NCBI GenBank assembly: GCA_944383135.1
Contig: CALWOL010000060.1
Location: 1 to 33,439 of the forward strand
Source: an uncultured Flavonifractor sp.
Lineage (GTDB): Bacteria > Bacillota > Clostridia > Oscillospirales > Oscillospiraceae
Direction of reading: 5' to 3'
Length of the DNA: 33,439 bases
Made by a program: the position numbers and the translations under genes. The notes below the pieces were generated by a model. It saw nothing but the letters and a program-made list of their open reading frames with translations, did no database searches and had not been told where the DNA came from. Below are positions 8,499 to 16,966 of the stretch, piece after piece (the first letter of the stretch is position 1; each line of letters begins with the position of its first letter).

Positions 8499-8528
8499 TA
8501 GTATCCGCAGGTTTCTTTTGCCTATGCA
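8499..8528 (-). promoter_or_regulatory. Sigma-G-like promoter of spoVT
   Basis: On the minus strand TGCATA (8523-8528), a 17-bp spacer and GATACTA (8499-8505) match the sigma-G consensus TGAATA-17/18-CATACTA at 11 of 13 positions. The start codon is about 34 bases downstream. Confidence 0.65.
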
Positions 8529-8563
8529 GGGAGCCGGGGTGGTTTCATTTGGTAACGAATACA

Positions 8564-8599
8564 AGCGCGCCCTCCGGCTCAACGTCCGAAGGGCGCGTT
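8564..8599 (-). terminator. Terminator of pyk
   Basis: A 12-bp GC-rich stem with one mismatch (8566-8577 with 8586-8597) lies 17 bases after the pyk stop codon on the minus strand. It is followed by a short T-containing stretch (TTGTATTCGTT). Confidence 0.75.
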
Positions 8600-8615
8600 C
8601 TGTCTGTATCTGGTC

Positions 8616-10046
8616 TCAGATGCCGCCGTCCACCACCTGGGCCTTGATGAGGTTGGTGGTGCCGGAGCGCCCCAGGGGCACGCCGGCGGTGATCACCACC
8701 GTCTCCCCGGGCTTGACGGCTCCTTCCTTCCGGGCCACGTCCACCGCCAGGGAGAACATCCGGTCGGTGGAGTCCACCTCGCCGGACAGGTAGGCGTGGA
8801 CGCCCCAGGAGATGGCCAGCTGCCGCCGGCTGGACTCACTCTGGCACAGGGCCACAATGGGGCAGGCGGGACGGAAGCGGGAAATCACCTTGGCGGTATA
8901 GCCCGACTTGGTGGGCGCCAGGATGGCGGTGGCGCTCAAATCCATGGCGGTGAGGCAGCAGGTGTGGGTGATGGCGTCGCTGATGCTGGAGATGCCGGGG
9001 AGCAGGTTGCTCTCCCGGAAGCGGCCCCAGTAGTCAATGGCGTCCTCCGCCGCCGTCACTGTATTCACCATGGTCTCCAGGGCCTCAATGGGATATTTGC
9101 CCGAAGCGGTCTCCCCGGAGAGCATCACGCAGGAGGTGCCGTCAAACACGGCGTTGGCCACATCGGACACCTCAGCACGGGTGGGCCGGGGGTTGCGGAT
9201 CATGGAGTCCAGCATCTGGGTGGCGGTGATGACCGGCAGGCCCGCCCGGGTGGTGGCCTTGATCATCTTCTTCTGAAGAATGGGCACCTCGTGGGCGGGA
9301 ATCTCCACGCCCAAATCGCCCCGGGCCACCATAATGCCGTCGGAGGCGGCAATGATGGCGTCAATATTTTCCACACCCTCCCGGTTCTCAATCTTGGAGA
9401 TGATGCGGATGCCGTCCCCGCCGTGCTTGTGGAGCTCCGCCCGGATATCCTCCACATCGCTGGCCTTGCGGACAAAGGAGGCGGCGATGAAATCAAAGTC
9501 GTGCTCCGCGGCGAACTTCAAATCCTCCCGGTCCTTGTCGGTGAGGGAGGGTAGCAGGATGTGTACATCGGGAATATTGATGGACTTGTTGCTGGACAGG
9601 GGGCCGCCATTCTCCACCACGCAGCGGATGGCGTGGCCCTCCACCTCCTTGACCCGCAGCTCGATAAGGCCGTCATCCACCAGGATCCGGCAGCCGGGCC
9701 CCACCTCCTGGTACAGGTTCTCGTAGGTCACCGACACCTGGGTGCTGTCCCCGGCCACATCGTCGGTGGTGAGGGTGAAGTCCTGGCCCTGATTCAGGGT
9801 AACGGGGCCGTTGGCAAAGGTGCGGACGCGGATTTCCGGACCCTTGGTGTCCAGAATGGTGGCCACGGGGGCGCCCAGATTGTCCCGCACCTTTTTGAAC
9901 ATATTCAGCCGGGCCAGCTGCTCGGCATGGCTCCCATGGGAAAAGTTGAAGCGGGCGGCGTTCATACCCTTGCGAATCAGCTTTTCAATGGTCTGCTCGT
10001 TGTCCACAGCGGGACCGAGTGTGCAGATAATTTTCGTTTTTCTCAT
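8616..10046 (-). CDS. pyk: Pyruvate kinase
   Basis: It converts phosphoenolpyruvate and ADP to pyruvate and ATP, the last step of glycolysis. The 476 residues begin RKTKIICTLGPAV and carry AARFNFSHG, LDTKGPEIR, FIAASFVRK and the active-site signature region ISKIENREG...IMVARGDLGVE. After that come ATQMLDSMI and PTRAEVSDVANAV...MLSGETASGKYP, all typical. The C-terminal effector-binding domain is complete (VITAGVPLGRSGTTNLIKAQ). The extra PEP-utiliser-like domain of Bacillus pyruvate kinase (about 585 residues) is absent. GGAGGT sits 7 bases before the ATG. It is the last gene of the minus-strand train but probably has its own promoter (10105-10133). Confidence 0.97.
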   Translation of the reverse strand: MRKTKIICTLGPAVDNEQTIEKLIRKGMNAARFNFSHGSHAEQLARLNMFKKVRDNLGAPVATILDTKGPEIRVRTFANGPVTLNQGQDFTLTTDDVAGDSTQVSVTYENLYQEVGPGCRILVDDGLIELRVKEVEGHAIRCVVENGGPLSSNKSINIPDVHILLPSLTDKDREDLKFAAEHDFDFIAASFVRKASDVEDIRAELHKHGGDGIRIISKIENREGVENIDAIIAASDGIMVARGDLGVEIPAHEVPILQKKMIKATTRAGLPVITATQMLDSMIRNPRPTRAEVSDVANAVFDGTSCVMLSGETASGKYPIEALETMVNTVTAAEDAIDYWGRFRESNLLPGISSISDAITHTCCLTAMDLSATAILAPTKSGYTAKVISRFRPACPIVALCQSESSRRQLAISWGVHAYLSGEVDSTDRMFSLAVDVARKEGAVKPGETVVITAGVPLGRSGTTNLIKAQVVDGGI

Positions 10047-10104
10047 ATCGTACCTCCATTGGGCATACGGTTTTCCTGCTCACAGACGTAAAACATACGG
10101 AAAT

Positions 10105-10133
10105 ATCATACACCATTTGTCCCGCTTTGGAAA
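10105..10133 (-). promoter_or_regulatory. Candidate sigma-A promoter of pyk
   Basis: On the minus strand TTTCCA (10128-10133), a 17-bp spacer and TATGAT (10105-10110) fit a housekeeping promoter. It overlaps the last codons of the upstream MFS gene and would give pyk a leader of about 50 bases. Confidence 0.45.
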
Positions 10134-11347
10134 GAGGAAATCCCAGTGTTTTTTCTTAATGCCAGCAGACAGAGCAGGGTACCGGCGCAGCCGCAGGCGA
10201 TACAGCCCGCCAGCATCAGGTTGGCCCCGCCCAGATCCAGGCTCCAGCCCGCCAGCAGGCCCCCCAGCATGCCCCCCAGCCCGTTGGAGGCCACCATCAT
10301 CACCGTCTGCCCCCGCACCCGGTCCGCCTGAGGCACCGATTCATTGACAAAATACACCGAGGCGGGGGTAAACAGGCCGTAGCCCAGCACCTGGATGGGC
10401 TGCACCAGCAACACCCCCGCAATGCCGGTGGTGCACAGCAGCAGCACCCCCTTCAGGGTGCCGAACAGCATGCTGAGCATCACCAGCTTCCCGCTGCCCA
10501 GCCGCCGGAGCAGTCGGCCGAAAAACCAGGCGGTGGGCAGCTCCGCCCCACCCATGAGGAAAAGGGCCAGGCCCAAATCCGCCTCGCTGCCCCCCCGGCT
10601 GGTGACGATGTTCACCAGGAAATTGGACAGAGGCATAATCCCCGTCAGGCCCAGCAGTACCCCCGCCAGCATCAGGGTGAACCGGGGGTTGCTCCGCAGC
10701 AGGGCCAGCACCGGCTGGGGCCGGGGTCCGTCACCCTCCCGGGCCAGCCGGGGTCCGGTATAGGCCGGGTAGCTGGCCACCAGCACAACCTCCGCCCCCA
10801 CCAGGAGCAGGTGGGTGAGCAGGGTGCTCTCCAGTCCCGCCCTCCCCACCTGGAGGCCCAGCAGCACGCACACCACCGCATAGGCCATGGAGCCGATGCC
10901 CCGGCCCAGGCTGTACCGGATGGGCACGCCGTCGTTGATGAACTGAATGGCCATGGCGTCCATCAGGGGGTAGGAGGACACCTCCAGCCCGCCGATGACC
11001 GCCCATACCACCCCGGTCTCCCACAGGCCCATGCCGGGGCAGAGCCAGTACCACGCCCCCGCCCCCAGGGAGAGCACCAGGGAGAGGGTGACAATCCGTT
11101 TCAGGGGGATCTCCGGGTGCCGGTCGGCAAAGCCGCCCAGCAGAGGCTGACAGAGGATGCCCGCCAGGCAGCGCACCGCCGTCATCAGCCCCGCCTCCCC
11201 GTTGGAGAAGCCCCGCTCCAGCAGCAGGGCGGTCTGATAGGCCACAATGGCGGCAAACATGGCCCAGAATCCCGCCTGCATCACAATATAGTGCAGGTCC
11301 AGCCGGCGGTAGGAGGGCGTTGTGTGTTGTACGTCCAAGCCGTTCAC
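10106..11347 (-). CDS. Major facilitator superfamily transporter, MFS_1-like
   Basis: A 413-residue integral membrane transporter with about 12 predicted helices in two halves. GFADRHPEIPLKRI (about residue 73) fits the conserved loop between helices 2 and 3. The N-terminal segment (LHYIVMQAGFWAMF) resembles the MFS_1_like/LacY-nucleoside branch. Substrate cannot be read from sequence. The frame opens with a GTG at 11347 whose TGA overlaps the stop of the preceding DHHW gene, so translation is coupled. A TTG at 11338 has GGAG eight bases upstream and may be the real start. It sits with MBOAT and DHHW genes, so export of, or uptake for, a surface-polymer component is possible but unproven. Confidence 0.88.
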   Translation of the reverse strand: MNGLDVQHTTPSYRRLDLHYIVMQAGFWAMFAAIVAYQTALLLERGFSNGEAGLMTAVRCLAGILCQPLLGGFADRHPEIPLKRIVTLSLVLSLGAGAWYWLCPGMGLWETGVVWAVIGGLEVSSYPLMDAMAIQFINDGVPIRYSLGRGIGSMAYAVVCVLLGLQVGRAGLESTLLTHLLLVGAEVVLVASYPAYTGPRLAREGDGPRPQPVLALLRSNPRFTLMLAGVLLGLTGIMPLSNFLVNIVTSRGGSEADLGLALFLMGGAELPTAWFFGRLLRRLGSGKLVMLSMLFGTLKGVLLLCTTGIAGVLLVQPIQVLGYGLFTPASVYFVNESVPQADRVRGQTVMMVASNGLGGMLGGLLAGWSLDLGGANLMLAGCIACGCAGTLLCLLALRKNTGISSFQSGTNGV

Positions 11348-12543
11348 TCCGTTTTGATGAATTCAAACATGTTGTCCAGCCCGGTGGTGCTGGCGGTATA
11401 GAGGGTGAGCACCAAATCCGGCTCCACCTCCCCGATGGTCTCCAGCAGGTCCCCGGTGAAGTGGCGCAGGTCAATGGTGACCAGCTCCGAGCAGGACAGG
11501 GCCAGGAAGGGGGCCAGGGCGCAGCCGAAGGACTCCCGCAGCAGCACCACCCTGGGACCGTCCGGATTGTTGTGGTTGACCATGGCGGCCATGCCGTAGT
11601 CCCCGCCGGAGTAGTAAGTGTAGGGGTTGCCGTTGAACCAGTCCCGCTGGGCTACCCGCTCGGGGAAGCACACCGACTGGTTGAAGGGGCCGGTGCGGGT
11701 AAAGCTGCCGTCGCTGTTGGTATAGGTGAGGCTGGTATCAAATTTCGGGGTATAGATGGTGAAATCATCCGTCCCGGCGTACAGGGTGCCCACCCGCTTG
11801 CCCTGGCTGCCCAGGAAAAAGTCCTCCAGCACGGTGGTCTCCCAGCTGTCCGAGGCGGTGAGGGCGGCGGGGGTCTCCAGCAGCTCCACGTGGCTGGTGA
11901 GATACTGCCAGGCAAAGAAGGCCGCCTCCGGCTTCCAGTGGTGGTCGGTATTGAAAAACCAGTTGGAATAAATACCGTTGCTCTCAAACAGGGGGCGCAG
12001 ATCCAGGTAGCCCACTCCCAGCCGGTCCAGATGCTCCAGATAGGCGTCGCAGTAGGCGTTGCCGCTCTCCTCCAGCCCCTCGGGCAGCAGCTGTACCCCC
12101 CGCTGGAGCTTCTGAGGGGCGGCCAGGTAGAGGTAGGGGATATCCTGCTCCGCCAGGGCTTCCGCCAGCTCCGCCGTGTTTTCCGCCCGGCGGGCCGCAT
12201 CCTCCCCCGGCCGGGCGGCCGCGCCCAGGGTGACAAAATTCAGAGCCCCGGTGGACAGCTTGGCCACCGTGTTCCCCTCCACCATGTCCTGAATTACCTT
12301 CCGGCCGGAGAGGCGCTGCACTCCGCCGTAGAGCTGGATAAACAGATGGTCCCGGTCCAGGTCTGTGTTCACCGCGCTCTCCGCCCCCTCCAGCAGGGCT
12401 CCGGGGTCCCGGTTGGCCGCGGCGGTTTTCAGCAGGCCCTCCAGCTTGCCCTCACCCCCCAGGAAGGAGGTGGCTACCAGCGCCAGTCCCGCCGCCGTCA
12501 GCAGCAGGAACAGGAGAGCCGTTATGGTATTGCGTCGTTTCAT
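11344..12543 (-). CDS. DHHW-family (AlgX/AlgJ-like) O-acetylation partner protein
   Basis: A 399-residue protein with one N-terminal membrane anchor (residues about 7-27) and an extracytoplasmic SGNH-like domain. It contains the family-defining DHHW box (FFNTDHHWKPEAAF, about residues 196-209). Others seen are TYYSGGDYGMAAM and RVVLLRESFG, the latter a likely nucleophile Ser region. DHHW/AlgX-like proteins move acetyl groups from an MBOAT membrane acyltransferase to a polysaccharide outside the membrane. The gene lies 12 bases after such an MBOAT gene, which strongly supports the pairing. GGGAGGGG precedes the ATG. Which polymer is acylated is unknown; no glycosyltransferases are in the window. 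Confidence 0.88.
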   Translation of the reverse strand: MKRRNTITALLFLLLTAAGLALVATSFLGGEGKLEGLLKTAAANRDPGALLEGAESAVNTDLDRDHLFIQLYGGVQRLSGRKVIQDMVEGNTVAKLSTGALNFVTLGAAARPGEDAARRAENTAELAEALAEQDIPYLYLAAPQKLQRGVQLLPEGLEESGNAYCDAYLEHLDRLGVGYLDLRPLFESNGIYSNWFFNTDHHWKPEAAFFAWQYLTSHVELLETPAALTASDSWETTVLEDFFLGSQGKRVGTLYAGTDDFTIYTPKFDTSLTYTNSDGSFTRTGPFNQSVCFPERVAQRDWFNGNPYTYYSGGDYGMAAMVNHNNPDGPRVVLLRESFGCALAPFLALSCSELVTIDLRHFTGDLLETIGEVEPDLVLTLYTASTTGLDNMFEFIKTE

Positions 12544-12555
12544 AGGCCCCTCCCG

Positions 12556-13965
12556 TCAGAAATTGAAGTAGATGAAGGGATTGTAGGTCCCTTTGATGAT
12601 AAAGCTGGCCGACACCAGAAATACCGCCGCCGCCAGCAGGGCGTAGCCCACATCCAGCAAAATGCTCTTCCGCCCGGCGGCCCAGTCCCGCAGCCTGGGG
12701 GCCACCGGCGCGGCAAAGATGGCCCCCGCCAGCAGCACCGTCCAGTTCTCCCGGAGGAAGAGGCCGGTCTCCCCGCTCCACAGTCCGGCGCCCCGGCCGA
12801 ACATGGCCCCCAGATAGCCCGCCGCCTGGCCCAGACTCTCCGCCCGGAAGAGGACCCAGGCGAAGTTGACCATCAGGAAGGTAAACAGCCACCGGCACAC
12901 CACCGGCCAGCCCTGGCCCAGGCGTCCGTACTTCTCCAGCACCAGCAGCACAAAGTAGAACAGGCCCCAGGCCAGAAAGGTCCAGTTGGCCCCGTGCCAG
13001 ATGCCGGTGAGCAGCCATACCACAAACAGATTGCGAATATGCTTTCCCTTGGAGGATACCCGGCTGCCGCCCAGAGGGAAGTAGACATAATCCCGGAACC
13101 AGGTGGACAGGGAGATGTGCCACCGACGCCAGAACTCCGTCACCGACCGGGAAATATAGGGATAGTTGAAGTTCTCCAGGAAGTGGAAGCCAAACATCTT
13201 TCCCAGGCCGATGGCCATGTCGGAATAGCCGGAGAAGTCGTAGTAAATCTGGAAGGTGTAGCACAGGGCCCCCAGCCAGGCAAAGCCGGCGGGCAGCTGG
13301 CCCGCCCCCTCCAGCTGGAAGGCCCGGTCCGCCACCAGGGCCAGCTGGTTGGACAGCAGCACCTTTTTCCCCAGGCCCACAATGAACCGGGCGCAGCCGG
13401 CGGAAAAGTCCTCCCAGTTCTCCCTCCGGCCGTCAATCTGTTGGGCCACCGTCTCGTATTTCACAATGGGGCCGGCGATGAGCTGGGGGAAAAAGGAGAT
13501 ATACAGCCCCACCTTCAGGGGGGAGCGCTGCACCTGTCCCCGCCCCCGCTGGACATCCAGCACATAGCTCAGGGCCTGGAAGGTGAAAAAGGAGATGCCG
13601 ATGGGCAGCTCAATGCCGGGGATGACAAAGGTTCCGCCCAGGCGGTTGAGAATACCCAGGGTAAAGGTGAGATATTTGAATACAAACAGGATACCCAAAT
13701 TCAGCGCCACCACCAGCGCCACCGGCAGGGCGGTGCTTCTTTCCCGCCGCTGGCGGGCGGCCACCCACAGGCCGAAGCCGTAGTTGGCCGCGATGGAGCC
13801 CATCATCACCAGCACGAACCAGGGCTCACCCCAGGCGTAAAACACCAGGGAGGCCAGCAGCAGGAAGATATTCTGGGCCTGCCGCCAGGGGCGCAGCAGC
13901 AGGTAGTAGACCAAAAGCACCCCGGGCAGGAAGAGAAACAGGAATACGGAACTGGAAAAAAGCAC
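12556..13965 (-). CDS. MBOAT-family membrane O-acyltransferase (AlgI/DltB-like)
   Basis: A 469-residue multi-span membrane acyltransferase. Canonical features are FWRRWHISLSTWFRDYVYFP (about residue 280), LTGIWHGANWTF (about 318-330) holding the conserved active-site His, and DFSGYSDMAIGLGKMFG (about 240). Such enzymes pass acetyl groups across the membrane to a partner; the DHHW gene immediately downstream is that partner. The start is a GTG with GAGGAGG seven bases upstream. It follows sdaAA by 47 bases with no convincing terminator. The remaining doubt is substrate: alginate-like polysaccharide, secondary wall polymer or teichoic acid D-alanine (no dlt genes are nearby, so the last is unlikely). 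Confidence 0.94.
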   Translation of the reverse strand: MLFSSSVFLFLFLPGVLLVYYLLLRPWRQAQNIFLLLASLVFYAWGEPWFVLVMMGSIAANYGFGLWVAARQRRERSTALPVALVVALNLGILFVFKYLTFTLGILNRLGGTFVIPGIELPIGISFFTFQALSYVLDVQRGRGQVQRSPLKVGLYISFFPQLIAGPIVKYETVAQQIDGRRENWEDFSAGCARFIVGLGKKVLLSNQLALVADRAFQLEGAGQLPAGFAWLGALCYTFQIYYDFSGYSDMAIGLGKMFGFHFLENFNYPYISRSVTEFWRRWHISLSTWFRDYVYFPLGGSRVSSKGKHIRNLFVVWLLTGIWHGANWTFLAWGLFYFVLLVLEKYGRLGQGWPVVCRWLFTFLMVNFAWVLFRAESLGQAAGYLGAMFGRGAGLWSGETGLFLRENWTVLLAGAIFAAPVAPRLRDWAAGRKSILLDVGYALLAAAVFLVSASFIIKGTYNPFIYFNF

Positions 13966-14012
13966 GCGGTCGCCTCCTCAGCCAAAAGAATCGTAATGGG
14001 ACGGCGGAGCGC

Positions 14013-14861
14013 TTACAGCTCCTCCGCCAGCCGCCGGCCGGTGGGGGTGGCGGCCAGGCCGCCGCCGCCGGTCTCCCGGAGGGAGGCGGGCAGGGCCTCC
14101 CCCACCGAGCGCATGGCGTCAATGACCTCGTCGCAGGGGATGGCGCTCCGCACCCCGGACAGGGCCAGCTCGGCACAGGACAGGGCGTTCATGGCGCCCA
14201 TCACATTGCGGGTCACGCAGGGCACCTCCACCAGTCCCGCCACCGGGTCGCACACCAGCCCCAGGGTGTTGGACAGGGCCAGAGCGCAGGCGTGGGCCAT
14301 CTGCTCCCCCGTGCCGCCCATCAGGTGGACCAGGGCGGCGGCGGCCATGGCGGAGGCAGAGCCCACCTCCGCCTGACAGCCCCCCTCCGCTCCGGAGATG
14401 GAGGCCCGGGTGGCGATGACCTGTCCGAAGCCGGCGGCCACGTAGAGGGCCTCCACCATCCGGCTGTCCTCCAGGCCGTCCCTGGCCTGGAGGGGGAGCA
14501 GCACCGCCGGAAGCACCCCACTGGAGCCGGCGGTGGGGGCAGCCACGATGCGCTTCATGCAGGCGTTGCACTCCCCCGTTTTCAGGGCGGCGGCCATCAC
14601 CTGCCGCAGGAAGGGGGGACACAGGCCGGGGCCCGCCCCCTCCAGCAGGGCCCCCGCTCCGCCGGTCAGGCCGCTGTGGGAGCGGGCGGCGGGGTCATAC
14701 TCCCGCACCGGCGGGGCCATGGCCGCCCACAGGGCGGCCATCTGCTCCAGGGATTTCCGCCGCTCCACTCCCCGGTCGGCGCAGTCGTCCGCCAGCACGG
14801 CCTCCCACACCGGACAGGTGCGGGAGGCCGCCAGCAGCCCCTCAATGGATGAAAATGCCAT
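14013..14861 (-). CDS. sdaAA: L-serine dehydratase, iron-sulfur-dependent, alpha subunit
   Basis: With the beta subunit it converts L-serine to pyruvate and ammonia using a labile [4Fe-4S] cluster. The 282 residues include AAPTAGSSGVLPAVLLPL (about 120), EGGCQAEVGSASAMAAAA (about 158) and CDPVAGLVEVPC (about 202). The last carries Cys residues expected to bind the cluster, with a further Cys in LSCAEL. The open frame extends upstream, but the ATG at 14861 is preferred: it has GGAGGAG upstream and follows the beta-subunit stop by two bases. Order and spacing show a two-subunit enzyme, as in Bacillus and Peptoniphilus, rather than a fused one. Confidence 0.96.
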   Translation of the reverse strand: MAFSSIEGLLAASRTCPVWEAVLADDCADRGVERRKSLEQMAALWAAMAPPVREYDPAARSHSGLTGGAGALLEGAGPGLCPPFLRQVMAAALKTGECNACMKRIVAAPTAGSSGVLPAVLLPLQARDGLEDSRMVEALYVAAGFGQVIATRASISGAEGGCQAEVGSASAMAAAALVHLMGGTGEQMAHACALALSNTLGLVCDPVAGLVEVPCVTRNVMGAMNALSCAELALSGVRSAIPCDEVIDAMRSVGEALPASLRETGGGGLAATPTGRRLAEEL

Positions 14862-14863
14862 AG

Positions 14864-15529
14864 CTATTCCTCCTCCGCCGTCAGGCAGGTGACCCGCTGG
14901 ATGCCGGGGCAGGCCCGCAGCTCCTCCACCGCCGCGTCCCACACCGGCTGGTCGCTCTCAATGACCATCACCGCCAGGCCCCCCCGGGTGTTCCGGTAGA
15001 GCTGCATGGCGGCAATGTTTACCTTCCGCCGGGACAGGATGGCGGAGACCTCCGCCACCATGCCCGGCCGGTCCTCGTTGCGGATGATGAGGGTGGGCAG
15101 CTCCCCGGAAAAGCTGGCCTCCAGCCCGTCAATGGCGCACACCTTCACCCGGCCGCCCCCCAGGGAGGAGGCCACCACCTCCAGCTGCCTGCCGCCGCCG
15201 TCCTCCACCCGCAGCAGCACGGTGTTGGGATGGACTCCCCGGAGGGCCGTTTTCCCCACGGTCAGGGCCATTCCCGCCTGGGCCGCCAGCTCAAAGGACC
15301 GGGGCAGGCGGGGATCGTCCGGGCGCATCCCCAGCAGGCCCGCGGCCAGGGCCCGGTCGGTGCCGTGGCCCGCGCCGGTGGCGGCAAAGGAGCCGTGGAG
15401 CAGCAGCTGGGCCTTCACCGGCTGGCTCCCCAGCAGCTTGCGGGTGATAAAGCCGATGCGGGCGGCGCCCGCCGTATGGGAAGAGCTGGGTCCCACCATG
15501 ACGGGACCCATGATGTCAAAAATATTCAC
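14864..15529 (-). CDS. sdaAB: L-serine dehydratase, iron-sulfur-dependent, beta subunit
   Basis: The beta subunit of the two-component enzyme, 221 residues. The N-terminus (NIFDIMGPVMVGPSSSHTAG) is the conserved beta domain, and an ACT domain follows at about 148-221 (PTLIIRNEDRPGMVAEVSAI, MVIESDQPV), thought to sense an amino acid. The start is a GTG whose bases overlap the stop of the ClC gene (GTGA), with GGAGGA about 11 bases upstream. It is therefore translated from the same message as clc and sdaAA. Confidence 0.96.
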   Translation of the reverse strand: MNIFDIMGPVMVGPSSSHTAGAARIGFITRKLLGSQPVKAQLLLHGSFAATGAGHGTDRALAAGLLGMRPDDPRLPRSFELAAQAGMALTVGKTALRGVHPNTVLLRVEDGGGRQLEVVASSLGGGRVKVCAIDGLEASFSGELPTLIIRNEDRPGMVAEVSAILSRRKVNIAAMQLYRNTRGGLAVMVIESDQPVWDAAVEELRACPGIQRVTCLTAEEE

Positions 15530-16869
15530 GTCCGTTTTTGTCCTCCCGCCGGTTGTTGTTTTTCCTCGTTGGCCTTCTTGTCGATGAATTCCGGCCGCAG
15601 CTTACTATATACGATTTTCTGCTCGCTGTACAGGCCATAATAGCCGGAGAGCATGTAGGACACCGCCAGGCACACCGCAAACAGGCACAGGCTCTGGCCG
15701 GTAAACAGCCCCAGGCTGTCCCCGGCAAAGAGCTCCAGGGCCAGCAGCAGGGAGCTGATGGGGCAGTTGGTGACGCCGCAGAATACGCTCACCATGCCCA
15801 GCCCCGCTCCGAAGGAGGGGTGGAGTCCCAGCAGGGGGGCCACGGTGCAGCCGAAGGTGGCTCCGGTAAAGAACACCGGCACAATTTCGCCCCCCTTGAA
15901 GCCGGCGCCCAGGGTAATGGTGGTGAAAAGCATTTTGAAGAAAAAGGCCTCCGGCCGGGCGGTGCCCTCCACCGCCGCGTGGATGACAGCCTCCCCCGCG
16001 CCATTGTAGTCGTAGCTGCCGGGGTTCCACAGCCACACCAGGAAGGTGAGGGCGATCACCAGGGCGCCGCCCGCCGCCGCCCGGGCGGTGGGGTTAGGCA
16101 GATATTTTTCGTACAGGTGGGGCGCGGCATGCATCAGCCGGCAGAAGAAGATGGACAGCAGGGCGAAGAGGATGCCCATGACAATCACCTGAAGGAGGGT
16201 GACGGGGCTCAGGTTGGGAATCCCCTCCAGGGAAAAGGCGGTGGCGGGTACCTCAAAGCGCTGGGCCACCCACAGCCCCACAATGGCGGAGAGGACGCAG
16301 GGGACGATGGCGGCGTAGTAGAGCACCCCCACGCTGGTGACCTCCATGGCGAACATGGCCGCCGTCAGGGGAGTGCCGAAGAGGGCGGCAAAGGCCGCCG
16401 CCATGCCGCACATGGTGATAATCCGGCTGTCCTTGTCGTCCAGGCGCATCCACTGTCCGATTTTGGAGGAGATGGAGCCGCCGATCTGGAGAATGGCTCC
16501 CTCCCGCCCGGAGGAGCCGCCCAGCAGATGGGTGATGATGGTGGAGAGAAACACCAAGGGGGCGGTGCGCAGCCGCAGGGGCTTGTTCTCCCGCACCGCC
16601 ACCAGTACAAAGTTGGTGCCCCGGTCCCCCGCCATGCCGGACACCCGGTAGAGCCACACAATGGCCGCGCCCCCCAGGGGGAGGAGCCAGAGCAGCCAGG
16701 GATTGGCGTGGCGCAGCTGGGTCACGGCGGAAAAGGCGTAGTAGAAGGCGGTGGCCACCCCGCCGCACACCACGCCGCAGATGGCCGCGAACACCAGCCA
16801 TTTGACAAAGGTAAGGGCATGCTCCCCCTGGGGAAGGCGGCCCGGAGGGCCCAACTGTACTGCTCGCAT
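15526..16869 (-). CDS. ClC-family anion transporter, possibly fluoride type (CLC-F)
   Basis: A 447-residue multi-span ClC protein. The second ClC motif reads GGSSGREGAILQIGGS (about residue 118), with the gating Glu present. The third reads AGFKGGEIVPVFFTGATFG (about 345). The usual first motif GSGIP is missing; the equivalent region has GDRGTNFVLVAV (about 82). In my recollection PLRLRTAPLVFLS, THLLGGSSGREG and FKGGEI resemble fluoride/proton CLC-F antiporters more than E. coli ClcA, so fluoride export is a reasonable alternative to chloride. The ATG is preceded by GGAG, and an extended -10 element lies at 16902-16910. It overlaps sdaAB by 4 bp. No fluoride riboswitch was recognised in the leader. 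Confidence 0.88.
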   Translation of the reverse strand: MRAVQLGPPGRLPQGEHALTFVKWLVFAAICGVVCGGVATAFYYAFSAVTQLRHANPWLLWLLPLGGAAIVWLYRVSGMAGDRGTNFVLVAVRENKPLRLRTAPLVFLSTIITHLLGGSSGREGAILQIGGSISSKIGQWMRLDDKDSRIITMCGMAAAFAALFGTPLTAAMFAMEVTSVGVLYYAAIVPCVLSAIVGLWVAQRFEVPATAFSLEGIPNLSPVTLLQVIVMGILFALLSIFFCRLMHAAPHLYEKYLPNPTARAAAGGALVIALTFLVWLWNPGSYDYNGAGEAVIHAAVEGTARPEAFFFKMLFTTITLGAGFKGGEIVPVFFTGATFGCTVAPLLGLHPSFGAGLGMVSVFCGVTNCPISSLLLALELFAGDSLGLFTGQSLCLFAVCLAVSYMLSGYYGLYSEQKIVYSKLRPEFIDKKANEEKQQPAGGQKRT

Positions 16870-16901
16870 GTCTCTCCATCCTCTCCCTGTGAACTGGGGA
16901 T

Positions 16902-16910
16902 ATTATAGCA
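16902..16910 (-). promoter_or_regulatory. Extended -10 promoter of the clc-sdaAB-sdaAA train
   Basis: The minus strand reads TGC then a perfect TATAAT (16902-16907), about 35 bases before the clc ATG. The -35 region is poor, as is common for extended -10 promoters. It is back to back with the promoter of the CBS-domain gene. Confidence 0.6.
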
Positions 16911-16957
16911 TGGATATCGACTTTTTTCCTCATTCTTCTGGATTTTTTTTGCGGCTG

Positions 16958-16966
16958 TGCTATACT
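16958..16966 (+). promoter_or_regulatory. Extended -10 promoter of the CBS-domain gene
   Basis: TGC followed by TATACT (16961-16966) lies about 50 bases before the TTG start at 17015. A T-rich tract (16943-16950) precedes it. The -35 match is weak. Confidence 0.5.

Noticed and set aside
13966-14035. Possible terminator between sdaAA and the MBOAT gene
   Set aside because: A 7-bp GGCGGAG/CTCCGCC stem overlaps the sdaAA stop, but the nearest T-rich stretch is too far away; read-through is more likely.
11320-14376. A very long open frame on the plus strand (about 1,018 codons), opposite MFS, DHHW and MBOAT
   Set aside because: It lies wholly antisense to three well-recognised genes. GC-rich codon bias leaves such frames open, and its translation is low-complexity Gly/Pro/Gln/His without motifs.
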